Shown here piece after piece: positions 31,659-40,473 of a stretch of 64,000 bases of DNA. The stretch covers positions 62,001 through 126,000 of the forward strand of contig NZ_JACJOX010000026.1 of NCBI RefSeq assembly GCF_014695775.1, read 5' to 3'. Within the stretch, counting starts at the first letter, position 1. Every line of letters starts with the position of its first letter. The notes beneath the pieces were generated by a model, which had not been told where the DNA came from, did not search any database, and worked only from the letters and a program-made list of their open reading frames with translations. The DNA comes from Leptolyngbya sp. FACHB-60. Lineage in GTDB: Bacteria; Cyanobacteriota; Cyanobacteriia; Phormidesmidales; Phormidesmidaceae. Both the position numbers and the translations under genes were made by a program.

Positions 31659-32889
31659 GGGCTTCTGAGCAATATCGACTCACCCAAAAAGCTCTGATGA
31701 ATTTGTTTAGGACAATGCTGGGCTGCATGATAGGGTGAGCTGCACCGCCGCCCTGATTGTTGATGGTTATAGCAGGCTGAGCCCCTTGAATTGAGACGCC
31801 CGTCCCAGAGTTCGAGACAGACACCCCAGTATCACTAACCCCAATAGAAGCATTAATCGTTGCGGGGTTTAAGGAAATACCTGTGCCACTGCTGGTGATA
31901 AATGCAGTGAAAACAGGAAGGTTGAAGTTAAATTCGGTTTGGATTACCGACTGACCGGGGCCAGGGCCACCTCCAGCATTACTACGCGCGGCATGATTGT
32001 GTCCAGGGTCATTAACCCCGTGGCTGTGAGGAGATTGACTAAAGGCGTGGGTATGCCCAGGGTCACTGATTGGGTAATTGTGTCCAGGGTCATTGACCTA
32101 GTGGCTATGCGCCGTCTGACTAGCATTGTGTCCGTGAGGAGGCATCTGAGCGACCATAAGGGTGACGGTTTCAGCGCCGGTCTTAGTGCCTAAAGGACGG
32201 TTAGTTAAAATGCCATCAGTACCGGCTCCCAGGGTTACTCGCTGCCGGCAATCTGGGACTCGAAACGTTCCTAGAGGGTCACCAATATTGTTGTAGGTAG
32301 TGCCACTCGCAGCGTGCAATAGAGGGTAGGCCGCAACAGCGTAGCTTGCCCCATCGCACAACAACCAGCCTGCTTCAGGAGTAGCACGAGCGGACTCTTT
32401 AATATCCCCAATACTGAAGATGGAAGCCGCTGAAATGTTGACAGGTGTAACTTGTTCAACAGCCTGATACCGTAAGTCTGAAAGGGTAGTAATCGCCCCA
32501 GCAGAGGTTGCAAAATAGGCTAGGGGAACACAAATCTGTGGGAAGGTTGCTCCCTGCACGACCGCGCCAGTGTCATCAATATAAATGCGGCCTGATGTGT
32601 TATCAGGCAAGGTAAGAGACCCAGCGCTGATTGCTACAGAGCTACCACTGGTAAGTAGTACTGCGGCAGAGGTGTAGCTTACCGATAGCCCCGAGACTTC
32701 GGTAATCTTGATTCGATTCTTCCAGTTGTAGAACTGGGCTTTTATTTGGTCTGGTTCATCGTCTAACCAATCATCAATTACCTTGGGGCCATGACCATAT
32801 TCGTCTTCGCCGGTCATTTGAGGAAACCCAGCTGCGTTGGCTAGCGAATCCTGCCAAACATCGCCTGTATTAAGTGTGGGCCTTGCCAT
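31612..32889 (-). pseudogene. Phage tail collar/fibre protein interrupted by an amber codon
   Basis: From ATG 32889 the frame encodes an N-terminal virion-binding part (MARPTLNTGDVWQDS), then a tail-collar module (GDIKESARATPEAGWLLCDG, FRVPDCRQR) and the His-rich MPPHGHNASQTAHSH, where TAG occurs at 32098-32100. In the same frame the fibre continues with more His/Gly repeats (SDPGHTHAFSQSPHSHGVND) and a normal collar ending GGGAAHPIMQPSIVLN, closing at 31612. The two parts fit one gene split by a single stop. The repeat copy after it has CACGGGGTTAATGACCC where the stop copy has CACTAGGTCAATGACCC. Confidence 0.75.
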
Positions 32890-33137
32890 TCAATCAAATC
32901 CTTGTACTCAAAAAGAAGCCCGACGTTGCCGATGAGCAAGCCAATCAGTCGCGGCGGTGCCGAGGTGATGTATGGTCGAGGGACGACGAGATAATCTTTA
33001 ATGGTTGAAGCAGTGCGTGTATCGTTGAGAAATTGATGACGAAACAATAGAGTGCACCGCTGAGGAAGACCCAATCTAGTTTCGATAACGGCAAAAACGC
33101 TCTCAACTCCAGCAAGTTTTTGAAAAAGGTTTGGCAT
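32841..33137 (-). CDS. Hypothetical phage-region protein
   Basis: 98 residues starting MPNLFQKLAGVESVFA at an ATG without clear ribosome site and overlapping the start of the collar gene by 49 bp. I recognise no family. Its position between gp10-like and collar genes fits a tail or baseplate fragment; it may also be the remnant of a longer gene lost at the repeat-rich gap next to it. Confidence 0.45.
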   Translation of the reverse strand: MPNLFQKLAGVESVFAVIETRLGLPQRCTLLFRHQFLNDTRTASTIKDYLVVPRPYITSAPPRLIGLLIGNVGLLFEYKDLIEWQGPHLIQAMFGRIR

Positions 33138-33184
33138 CTTTGAGCCGGTGTTGAGGAAAAGATTTATGAGTATTTATACTCAAA

Positions 33185-33357
33185 ATAATAATCACAGGAC
33201 ACTTATAATGTAATTATGAGGTAAAAATCTCATGATTATTCTGTGATAATCGATTTTTGAGGTCAAAATTGGCCTCACTAGAGATAACAGCGGGGCAATT
33301 ATAGTGTAATTATTTCGTGGTTATTAGATAAGTATAGTGTGATTATTCTGTGATTAT
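33185..33357. repeat. AT-rich repeat cluster in the prophage
   Basis: Within the 280-bp gap 33138-33417 three copies of TATARTGTRATTAT occur (33204-33217, 33300-33313, 33333-33346), two copies of GATTATTCTGTGATWAT (33234-33250, 33341-33357) and an inverted CTGTGATTATTAT (33185-33197). No ORF is present. The spacing suggests operator or iteron-like binding sites, or a deletion scar. A weak hairpin lies at 33380-33400. Confidence 0.6.
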
Positions 33358-33417
33358 TTTTTGAGTGCAAATACTTAAAGCAAGAACTTTTAAGTCTTGC
33401 AATGAGATTGAGCTATC

Positions 33418-33738
33418 TCAATTCATTTCACGCTCAATATTTTCGTCAAGCGCGCGCGACAGGTAGCGATCGATCTCGGGTTGAGAGTGGCTAGCCATCA
33501 AAACTTTTTGCTCAACGAACTTGGTGTACGGGGCTGAATTGGAAAAGTAAAAAGAATTCCAGCTTTCGATTTTGCTGAACCAAGAATTTCGCAGTCTCCC
33601 CGTGCGAACGGGTGTTCTCGCTTTGAGAATCCCCATGCCGTATTCGGCGGTGTCTTCCATTGATTGGGTGACAGCGCGACGGAAATGTTTTAGAGGATTC
33701 TCGTGGAGAGGCCCGGACGCTACGAAGGAAACTTTCAT
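33418..33738 (-). CDS. HK97 gp10-like head-tail/tail completion protein
   Basis: 106 residues with the usual pattern: an N-terminal helix, then ILKARTPVRTGRLRNSWF (the PVRTGRLRNS block of gp10-type proteins) and PYTKFVEQKVLM. Such proteins join the head connector to the tail. ATG at 33738 lies seven bases after the stop of the upstream 33745-34134 gene on the minus strand, so the two are co-translated. Confidence 0.7.
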   Translation of the reverse strand: MKVSFVASGPLHENPLKHFRRAVTQSMEDTAEYGMGILKARTPVRTGRLRNSWFSKIESWNSFYFSNSAPYTKFVEQKVLMASHSQPEIDRYLSRALDENIEREMN

Positions 33739-33744
33739 TTGTGG

Positions 33745-34134
33745 TTACTGGTACTGAGTTGTATGTCTCTTAGCCGGGGAGTACTTGCTCCAGTAAATCG
33801 GAAGGTTGACGCGGCGGGCCAGCTCTTCGAGAAGAGTATGGCCATCGCAGTTCAGATGTTGAAGGTGAAGCTTCCAGTTCAGCTTGGTATGACTCGTTGA
33901 GCCTGCCATGCTGGACTGGCGTGCTTCCTTCTTCTGCTCATCGATTTCGTCAAGCTCATCGAAGATGACAGACACCCGGTCGATGGTGGCCTGAGAGTAC
34001 TCCTCCTCCAGTCGCCGCTTGAGGAGGAGTAACCCATCGCTCGCGTAACCAGTTTGAAGAAGGATTACTCCGTCGCTCGGGTAGCCCAGCCTGATGAAAA
34101 TATCTTCGATTACGCTAGGGTCGAGCTTGGCCAT
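33745..34134 (-). CDS. Phage protein, probably head-tail connector
   Basis: 129 residues following the capsid gene by 29 bp. The N-terminus (MAKLDPSVIEDIFIRLGYP) contains two similar sentences, IRLGYPSDGVILL and LQTGYASDGLLLL, an internal duplication. The middle is an acidic helix with DELDEIDEQKKEA. Position between capsid and gp10-like suggests a connector; I do not recognise the family. Confidence 0.6.
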   Translation of the reverse strand: MAKLDPSVIEDIFIRLGYPSDGVILLQTGYASDGLLLLKRRLEEEYSQATIDRVSVIFDELDEIDEQKKEARQSSMAGSTSHTKLNWKLHLQHLNCDGHTLLEELARRVNLPIYWSKYSPAKRHTTQYQ

Positions 34135-34163
34135 GCTTATTTCCAGAGGAGTGAGTGAAGAAC

Positions 34164-35222
34164 TTAGGCCGCAGCGTTAGACACGTCATCCAGCACAGAC
34201 AAAGCCTGAACGGGGTCGTGAGCCTTAAGCTGCAAGGAGATCGAAATCTCAGCTTTGAAAACGTCGGGATGGTTGTCGCTAACGTCAGCCATGCGGAACT
34301 TCAGGCCTTGGTAGGAGAAGAAGGAGATCTTGTTATCGATAGTGCCGGACGCGCCCTCTTCATCGAAAACGTAGAGATCCATCTTTGAGGGGTCGATGAA
34401 CTGCATTTTGTTAGCGGTCGCAGCTACAACATCGCTGATGACAGGAATGCCTTTGATGGCATAGCCAGCGAATTGCTGAATGTTCGCGACCATGTTGCCG
34501 TAATCAGCATTGACCTGAGTCTCAGCCTGATAAAGCTTTCTCAGTACGTCTTGGTCAATCTCATCGCTAGTCAAGATGAAAAGATTTGTCCCATTGTTTC
34601 GAGCAGAGGTCGCGCCAGCCACCCGACGAGCGCGCAGCAAAGCAGTGACACGGCCTACGGTCAGAGCCTCAGGGGTGCCAGGAGTTGCACCCTGCTTAAC
34701 GATGCATTTCCAGCGTGGGTAAGTGGAGCGAGAGATGCCAGCGTAGCTACCCGTTTGGGCCGCGATCATGTTTAACCCAATTACTCCAAAGTGAGTGGCG
34801 TTAGCAGTGCCATTGCCGGTATACAGCACTCCATTAATCTGCTGGGTAAGAGACCGAAGAGCATCAGCGACTTCAGTGCCTACAGCAGAACGAACCGCCT
34901 GGATTTTGCCAGTAGCAGTAGCTTCGATGAGGTCACGACGACGAACGTTCATCTGATACTTGAAGTAGTAATCGGGAACGGTCAGGGCAGCTTCCCCAAG
35001 GGAACCAGCAGTATCGTCAGCTAGAGAGCCAGCGAGAGCACGGCCCGCAGAGGCAGCATCAGTTAAACGAGCAGACCATTCGATGGGGCGTTGACGAGTA
35101 AGTTGTGAGCAAGATGCTAGAAGACCCAAAAGAGGGGTTTCAACCAAGCGAGTCTCGGCCAACGTTTGTTCGGCCACAGCCGACATGAGGTCAGCAGGGC
35201 TGTAGGTGTTGATATTTGTCAT
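34164..35222 (-). CDS. Phage major capsid protein, HK97-fold type
   Basis: 352 residues. After a short helical lead it has the capsid pattern SLADDTAGSLGEAALTVPDYYFKYQM, a long central helix region, LFILTSDEIDQDVLRKL and the C-terminal GIPVISD...MDLYVFDEEG strands. These match tailed-phage coat proteins in order and size. It overlaps the scaffold gene by four bases (ATGA), a typical capsid/scaffold coupling. No N-terminal delta/protease domain is present. Confidence 0.75.
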   Translation of the reverse strand: MTNINTYSPADLMSAVAEQTLAETRLVETPLLGLLASCSQLTRQRPIEWSARLTDAASAGRALAGSLADDTAGSLGEAALTVPDYYFKYQMNVRRRDLIEATATGKIQAVRSAVGTEVADALRSLTQQINGVLYTGNGTANATHFGVIGLNMIAAQTGSYAGISRSTYPRWKCIVKQGATPGTPEALTVGRVTALLRARRVAGATSARNNGTNLFILTSDEIDQDVLRKLYQAETQVNADYGNMVANIQQFAGYAIKGIPVISDVVAATANKMQFIDPSKMDLYVFDEEGASGTIDNKISFFSYQGLKFRMADVSDNHPDVFKAEISISLQLKAHDPVQALSVLDDVSNAAA

Positions 35223-35908
35223 TGTTGTTTTGCTTTACGGATGAAAAGGTTGAAGAGCGAGTTTTGCTTCGCCACTCTGAAGCTCTGCCGTGATCTGTTC
35301 GAGGCGAGAGCTGTAGGTGGTTTTAGCGGGGGCAGTAGTAGACTTCGTTTCGGTGCTTCCCGCCCCGCTGACACCAGAGGGGGGATGAAAAATTTACCTT
35401 CGTCAGAAGCCAGAAACTTTGTGATGGTCGTTTCTAGAGGAGCGACATCATCGTCCCCATGTTTAACGAACCACTGGTCGCCTTCCTGCTGAATCTTGTC
35501 GCCGTGGTCAGCTAGGAATAAGCGGTAAAGAACCTTTTGGCTCAGTGCGCCAGTGCCTGCAATCGCCTGGGTGAGGGCTGAATTTCGCTTGGCCTGAAGA
35601 GTCTCTTGTCGTTCCCGCTCACGCTCAGCTTGAAGCTCAGCGAATTGGGTCTGGAGAGCTTTGAGGGTCAGCTTCTGACTGCCGGTATCGTCAGGACTTT
35701 CAGCGCTAGAGTCAGCCGCTGGGGTCTGAGGCGCATCCGTCATCTTCTGTAGCTGCTTCTTCATGGAAGCTACAGCACCAGCATTGGCAGTATTGACCTC
35801 GGCTAACACTTCAGTCTTGAAGGTGTTCAGGAGAGTGGTTAGATGCTCTAGGGTTAGAGCTTCGGGCTGGGAAGTTTCTGACTGGTTGAGGTCTTCTGAT
35901 GTCGTCAT
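35219..35908 (-). CDS. Phage scaffold-like protein
   Basis: 229 residues from ATG 35908 (MTTSEDLNQSE); an upstream frame to 36028 looks unlikely. It is acidic and helical with a coiled-coil centre (LQTQFAELQAERERERQ), glutamine-rich, followed by a C-terminal basic tail with KRSLLLPPLKPP. Acidic coiled-coil protein directly before the capsid gene is the normal scaffold signature. Overlaps the capsid start by four bases. Confidence 0.65.
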   Translation of the reverse strand: MTTSEDLNQSETSQPEALTLEHLTTLLNTFKTEVLAEVNTANAGAVASMKKQLQKMTDAPQTPAADSSAESPDDTGSQKLTLKALQTQFAELQAERERERQETLQAKRNSALTQAIAGTGALSQKVLYRLFLADHGDKIQQEGDQWFVKHGDDDVAPLETTITKFLASDEGKFFIPPLVSAGREAPKRSLLLPPLKPPTALASNRSRQSFRVAKQNSLFNLFIRKAKQQ

Positions 35909-36108
35909 ATTAATAAATGTCCGTTTAGGATTTCTCTGCATTGGCAAAAAAAACCGCCCCAACTGCAGTAGGTCGTGGACGGCTATATCTGGATATTTAT
36001 AGAGCCCCTTACCAGTAGGGGCATTCACTTAAGCTTTCGCTTTTCTAGAATGAGGTTTAGGACAAAGAAGTATTGTCATTTTGGTAACAGAATCAGATTT
36101 TTAGTTGT

Positions 36109-38049
36109 TTAAGCAACGTCTTCATCTCTATGTCTGAAGGTACTAGTATTCTGAATACACTGCATTATTTCAGAGGCTCTCACTAGTCTGCCAGCCTGAC
36201 TGTTTTTTACATCTTGCTCCACAGCCTCAATTGTATTAATAAGGTTATCTAGTATTGTCACACGACGAAATTCGCTTAGCTTCGCGGGTATGTCAGATAT
36301 GTCAGCTTCACTCTTGAATACGACAATACCGTATGAGTAAGCTATCCTTTTTCGGGGTGATTTCTTTAAGCTAGGCCATTTTTTCGACAGGTCTTCGAAT
36401 ACTCGCATTAATGACTTAGCATATGTATCAACCTGCATATAAGGATTGACTCCCCAACAGGACGCAACCTCTATCTGGTGACCCTTTGAGTTCTGGCAAT
36501 ACCAACGGCTATTAAGAATGTTTTGACCAGAGATTATTTTTCCGCCATAGCCCTTGGCTTCTATGACCGCTAAAAAGGATTGGCCAACCACTATGAAGTC
36601 AGTTGCTTGACTGCATTTCCCATCTCGACTTGCGTCGTATCTAAATAGGTATTCCCATTCTCTAGATCTAATCTTTTCGCAGTCATTTAGGACTCTGATC
36701 ACTTCTTTTTCAAACTCATTCGCATCCTGGTTTGGCTGAGACACCTCTAGCAGCTGCCTCTTGAAAAAATCGTTTTCCTCAGCAAGAGTCTGGTTTTTTA
36801 GAACCATCTCTTCTTTTGAGTGATAAACTTCTTCAGCTCTTCTCTCAGCTTCATCCTTTTCTTGATGAGCCTTGTCAAGTTGCTGTTCGTAAAGCGCCTT
36901 TATCTGCTGCTCGGATCTAACTTGAGCGTCTTTAGTTGAGAGTTGTTGGCTTAACTTTTCCCTGTCTTGTAGAAGCTGGCTAAATTCTTGCCTCAGTTTT
37001 TGCTGATCTTGGAGCTTGCTTTGCTGGGCTGAACCTAGTTCTTTCTCCTTCTGTTGTAACAACTCTTTGTTTTCAAGCAACTGCTTCTGAATATCGATTC
37101 GAGACTGTTCATCGGCTTTAATCCTGTCATCCTTAATCTGAATCTCATTCTTTAGCTGCTGGATCTGGTGAATAGCTTGACTCCTATCTTGGTGAAGATT
37201 CTTTAGTTGGATTTCTTTGTCATAAATTGTTTGCTGGTGTAGCTGAACAATTTTTTGACTATCGCTGAATTGACCCTCTAGCAGCTGGTAGTCATTTAGC
37301 TGGTGTTGAATTCTAAGTTCTTGAGCCTCGGCTTCGGCCTCTTTCTGTCTTAACAATGATTCTGATGTACGCTTTTGTTGCTTCCGCTTTCCGTTAGCTA
37401 ACTCAACAACGGCCCATGACACAAAACCAAAAACAATAGCGAATGACGTTGTGAGAGCATAATACTTTTTAGCTCCGCTATCGACCCAAAACCCTTCTGG
37501 CCAGGTCTTTACCCACGATAAATAGGAGGGGAAAAAGCTTGGCGACAAGCCTCGAACATAATAAACTCGACCAATCACTTCACCTTGGTTGAGAAAACCA
37601 GTTGCCTTTCTAGCATCATCGCGCGAATTATCATATTTTCCCTCTGCGTACAGAGGCGGTGGATTTCTTAGTAGATCGTACTCAGACTTTGCAAGCGTGC
37701 TTGTATCAAGAAGCTTGCTCCAAGAGTAGGTTGAATCAGTCTTAAATCGAATTTCTTCGCCAGGGCAATCCCTTCTCTCTATCGTACAGTTCGTGACGAC
37801 AAGCCCAAAGTGACCATAGTTGCTATCTAGTGTACGCTGAATTTCCCCCTCAGCTCCTGCCATAAGAGCGTGAGAGAGTTTAGTTGGCAAAGTGTGTGAA
37901 AGAATATTAAAATCTACTGTCTGAACTCTATAGATAGTGCTATTCCAATAGCCCTTATGGTTGACTTGGTTTATTAAGGTGGAAGCACCCAATGAAAAGC
38001 AAAAAACGTAAAATAACCGGCTGATCGAATTGTTTAGTATTGACGGCAT
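36109..38049 (-). CDS. Membrane-anchored coiled-coil protein with NERD-type nuclease domain
   Basis: 646 residues. TM1 is at about 11-27; an outside domain (28-195) holds a cysteine pair C88/C95 suited to a disulfide; TM2 is YYALTTSFAIVFGFVSWAVV (about 197-216); a basic stop-transfer KRKQQKR follows. Residues about 228-435 form one long glutamine-rich coiled coil in the cytoplasm. Residues about 445-610 resemble the NERD (PD-(D/E)xK-like) nuclease: D484 in ATDFIVVGQSFLAVIEAKGY with E497 and K499. It lies between scaffold and portal, where phages rarely keep structural genes, so it is a cargo gene. A sensing-plus-nuclease defence or superinfection exclusion role is inferred. GC is low. Confidence 0.75.
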   Translation of the reverse strand: MPSILNNSISRLFYVFCFSLGASTLINQVNHKGYWNSTIYRVQTVDFNILSHTLPTKLSHALMAGAEGEIQRTLDSNYGHFGLVVTNCTIERRDCPGEEIRFKTDSTYSWSKLLDTSTLAKSEYDLLRNPPPLYAEGKYDNSRDDARKATGFLNQGEVIGRVYYVRGLSPSFFPSYLSWVKTWPEGFWVDSGAKKYYALTTSFAIVFGFVSWAVVELANGKRKQQKRTSESLLRQKEAEAEAQELRIQHQLNDYQLLEGQFSDSQKIVQLHQQTIYDKEIQLKNLHQDRSQAIHQIQQLKNEIQIKDDRIKADEQSRIDIQKQLLENKELLQQKEKELGSAQQSKLQDQQKLRQEFSQLLQDREKLSQQLSTKDAQVRSEQQIKALYEQQLDKAHQEKDEAERRAEEVYHSKEEMVLKNQTLAEENDFFKRQLLEVSQPNQDANEFEKEVIRVLNDCEKIRSREWEYLFRYDASRDGKCSQATDFIVVGQSFLAVIEAKGYGGKIISGQNILNSRWYCQNSKGHQIEVASCWGVNPYMQVDTYAKSLMRVFEDLSKKWPSLKKSPRKRIAYSYGIVVFKSEADISDIPAKLSEFRRVTILDNLINTIEAVEQDVKNSQAGRLVRASEIMQCIQNTSTFRHRDEDVA

Positions 38050-38304
38050 AGGGAGGATATATGGCAGGAAAGCTATTTCTGCTTTCGCTGAAGTTCCTAT
38101 TTGTCAGGCTGGGAATGGTAAAATTTTGAATAAGTTTGCCTCGCTTTTGTGAAAAATTGCTTATGAAGATAATTTAATGGTTCTGAATCTAAGATCTTTT
38201 TGGCACTTGTAAGACGTCTCTTCGCTGCGCAGCACTAGTGGAGCTAAGTCTCTGTTTCACAGAAACTTATGCAGTTTTTTTGTAAAGACCTCTAAAGACG
38301 ACCT

Positions 38305-39819
38305 TTAAGCCTGCCTAATAAACTCTGTCTGAACAGGCTCAGGCATAGGCGCTGCAGCTGCTTCATCCAAAACGGTCTGCCGTTGCTCAGGTGTTAGATT
38401 TCCCATCAACAGGCTCAGCAACCGCTCACGAATCAAGACATGCAAAGTAGGTGTCAAAGACTGCTCTAGCCGCGCCAGGTCAATACCTAGCAACATGTTG
38501 AGAGCTTCGATGAGGTCAACTAAGCGATCGCCGCCAAATTCATCAAGGCCACTGACAGCAAGGCTTTCAGCATCTTGTGCTTCAGCCTTAGCAACCAGCT
38601 GGTAGATGTCTTGAAGACAGTCGGTCAGGATGTGACCATAGCTCTCAAGGCGAGCGTCCTCGATTTCGAAGTCCATTTCCTTGCTGATGCCTGAGGCCTC
38701 AATGGGCTCTTGGGTATAAGCGCCACCAGTGCCGAGGATGGCTCGAATCTGCTTCTCAGCACTCTCTAGAGCCTTATCGATGTGGAGGATGATGTCGCCC
38801 TTGGGCTCGCTCCACTCGAACTTATCAACCTGCAGAACGTACTGAAGGCCAGTAGGCAGAGGCTCGTCATCTCCGACATAGGTATCGCCCAAGTCGCCAT
38901 CAGGTGTCTGGTGAGGTGTGTAGGTTCGTTGTAGATATGATGCTGTCAGTAGGTCATAACGATGGCACTCAAGCCTTAAGCATTCTTCAGCTTTAGGGCT
39001 CGCGTGGTTGCCACTCCATTTACCGTCGGGCAACTCCAGTTTGGCGCTCGGGATAACCCCAAAGCCGTGAAGCACCAGACTTGTTAGAGGAACCTTGGGT
39101 TCTCCATCAGTCGTAGGCAAAGGCTCGCCCTTGTCGTCTAAGAGCTCAATGATTTGCCCCTGAGAGCCAAGCTTAACGAAGCTCTCGTAGACAGCAATTT
39201 GCTCGTTGTCTATATAAGTCCAGCGGGCCAGCTTTAGGGGCTTACGCAGCGGGTCAGAGGTGTCATCCAAAAGCTGAAAGACCTTAACCCAGTTCAGCTT
39301 GCCGTTGGATTCAGACCACATCGGCACCTGAACAGCAGGGTACAAAACGAGATTCGTGCGCAGGCCTAACTGCTCTTCTTCAGCACGCGATCTCGGCTCT
39401 ACAGGCGCTTTGGGTTTGTCAATGTGAATAACGACCGTTCGATACTTCAAGCCCTCAGCGAACAGCTGCTCGATTAACTGAGTCTTAGTACGACCTTGGC
39501 CATTGTTATCTTCTTTAAACGCTTCCCAGAAGGACTCATTGGTAACGTTACTGAGTTGAATCGTGCCCAAGGTGAGCTTAGCGGCCATTTGGCTAATGCA
39601 GGGGCCCAACACGCCGCTATAAGCAAATTTTTCTAAACGCGCCTCGTAGATCGCGTCCTCCTCGCCCGGTCGCTGCTTGAGAAACATCCCGAGCTTGTCG
39701 CGCAGCCGCCAGCCACCCTCGACCAGCAACTGGATTCTCTCTAAGTGAGGCTTAGCCGCGCTGAAGTCGGGGTGCTCGGCCTGCAGCACTTTGAGAGAAA
39801 TCTGAGGAGGGTAGCTCAT
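38305..39819 (-). CDS. Phage portal protein, DUF4055-like
   Basis: 504 residues from ATG 39819 (MSYPPQISLK); the frame is open to a TTG at 39855. The protein has the DUF4055 portal layout: N-terminal clip/wing helix GWRLRDKLGMFLKQRPGEEDAIYEAR, a central block VVIHIDKPKAP and EECLRLECHRYDLL, and the C-terminal crown with ASGISKEMDFEIEDARLE. Portals form the DNA entry ring of the head. A 255-bp gap with no gene separates it from the NERD gene. Confidence 0.75.
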   Translation of the reverse strand: MSYPPQISLKVLQAEHPDFSAAKPHLERIQLLVEGGWRLRDKLGMFLKQRPGEEDAIYEARLEKFAYSGVLGPCISQMAAKLTLGTIQLSNVTNESFWEAFKEDNNGQGRTKTQLIEQLFAEGLKYRTVVIHIDKPKAPVEPRSRAEEEQLGLRTNLVLYPAVQVPMWSESNGKLNWVKVFQLLDDTSDPLRKPLKLARWTYIDNEQIAVYESFVKLGSQGQIIELLDDKGEPLPTTDGEPKVPLTSLVLHGFGVIPSAKLELPDGKWSGNHASPKAEECLRLECHRYDLLTASYLQRTYTPHQTPDGDLGDTYVGDDEPLPTGLQYVLQVDKFEWSEPKGDIILHIDKALESAEKQIRAILGTGGAYTQEPIEASGISKEMDFEIEDARLESYGHILTDCLQDIYQLVAKAEAQDAESLAVSGLDEFGGDRLVDLIEALNMLLGIDLARLEQSLTPTLHVLIRERLLSLLMGNLTPEQRQTVLDEAAAAPMPEPVQTEFIRQA

Positions 39820-39898
39820 GCGATCGCGAGAGTCGGATTTAATGTCTTGTTTCAAAGTCGTCGGGATTTATTGGCTTGTTGTAGGGCTGGACATTCAG

Positions 39899-40471
39899 TC
39901 ACCCGCAACTAGCCGTGTTGCCCGTTTTCAGGTTTCCAGCGTTGGCGATCGTTTCATTCCCACAGTCACAAGTGCAGTGCCACGCCCTCAGATTCCCCTT
40001 CTTTTTCTTCTTCATCAGATGGCGAGCGGTCAGCATGCCGAACTTTCGACCAGTCAAGTCCTGTGGGGTGGGTCCGGCCATAGGCTTACGAGGCTTAGGG
40101 AGTTTCGGCTCCTTCTTAGCTTTGTGGGAGCCACAATCTACTGCGGTTCCTCTCCGAAGGTTGGAATGGCATGCGATTCGTTCTCTGCCGCAATCGCAAA
40201 AACATTTCCATTTGCGCCCTGTGGTCGATTCAACCTCACCCACGACAAGTAGCTGACCGTATTTGTCACCGATTAAGTCGAGCTTCCTCATAGGGTTGAG
40301 ACAGCCACAGCTTCGTATACCCTTTCTCTTTAGGTAATTGCCAGAGAAAGTTTTCTCAGTCCCGCAAACGCATCGAGTAAGCCAGAATGTCCGTGGGCGT
40401 GGGTCAGGCACTCGTCTAAGAACGGTGAGACTTTCGAACTTCTCATCGGTTAAGTCGCGTACTTTAGACAT
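39899..40471 (-). CDS. Triple zinc-ribbon repeat phage protein
   Basis: 190 residues made of three copies of a module of the form DLTGxxFGxLTV...WxCxCDCGxExxxxxxxLxxGxxxSCG (starts near residues 6, 65 and 138). Each has four cysteines in CxC..CxxxxC-like spacing. The spacer KKEPKLPKPRKPMAGPTP is basic. Repeats like these occur in phage proteins close to terminase and in some homing endonucleases; here no HNH core is seen. It starts three bases after the terminase stop. Confidence 0.7.
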   Translation of the reverse strand: MSKVRDLTDEKFESLTVLRRVPDPRPRTFWLTRCVCGTEKTFSGNYLKRKGIRSCGCLNPMRKLDLIGDKYGQLLVVGEVESTTGRKWKCFCDCGRERIACHSNLRRGTAVDCGSHKAKKEPKLPKPRKPMAGPTPQDLTGRKFGMLTARHLMKKKKKGNLRAWHCTCDCGNETIANAGNLKTGNTASCG

Positions 40472-40473
40472 GT

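Noticed and set aside
33138..33417. CRISPR array
   Set aside because: Repeat units are short, irregularly spaced and diverged; no cas gene nearby. No CRISPR seen elsewhere in the window.
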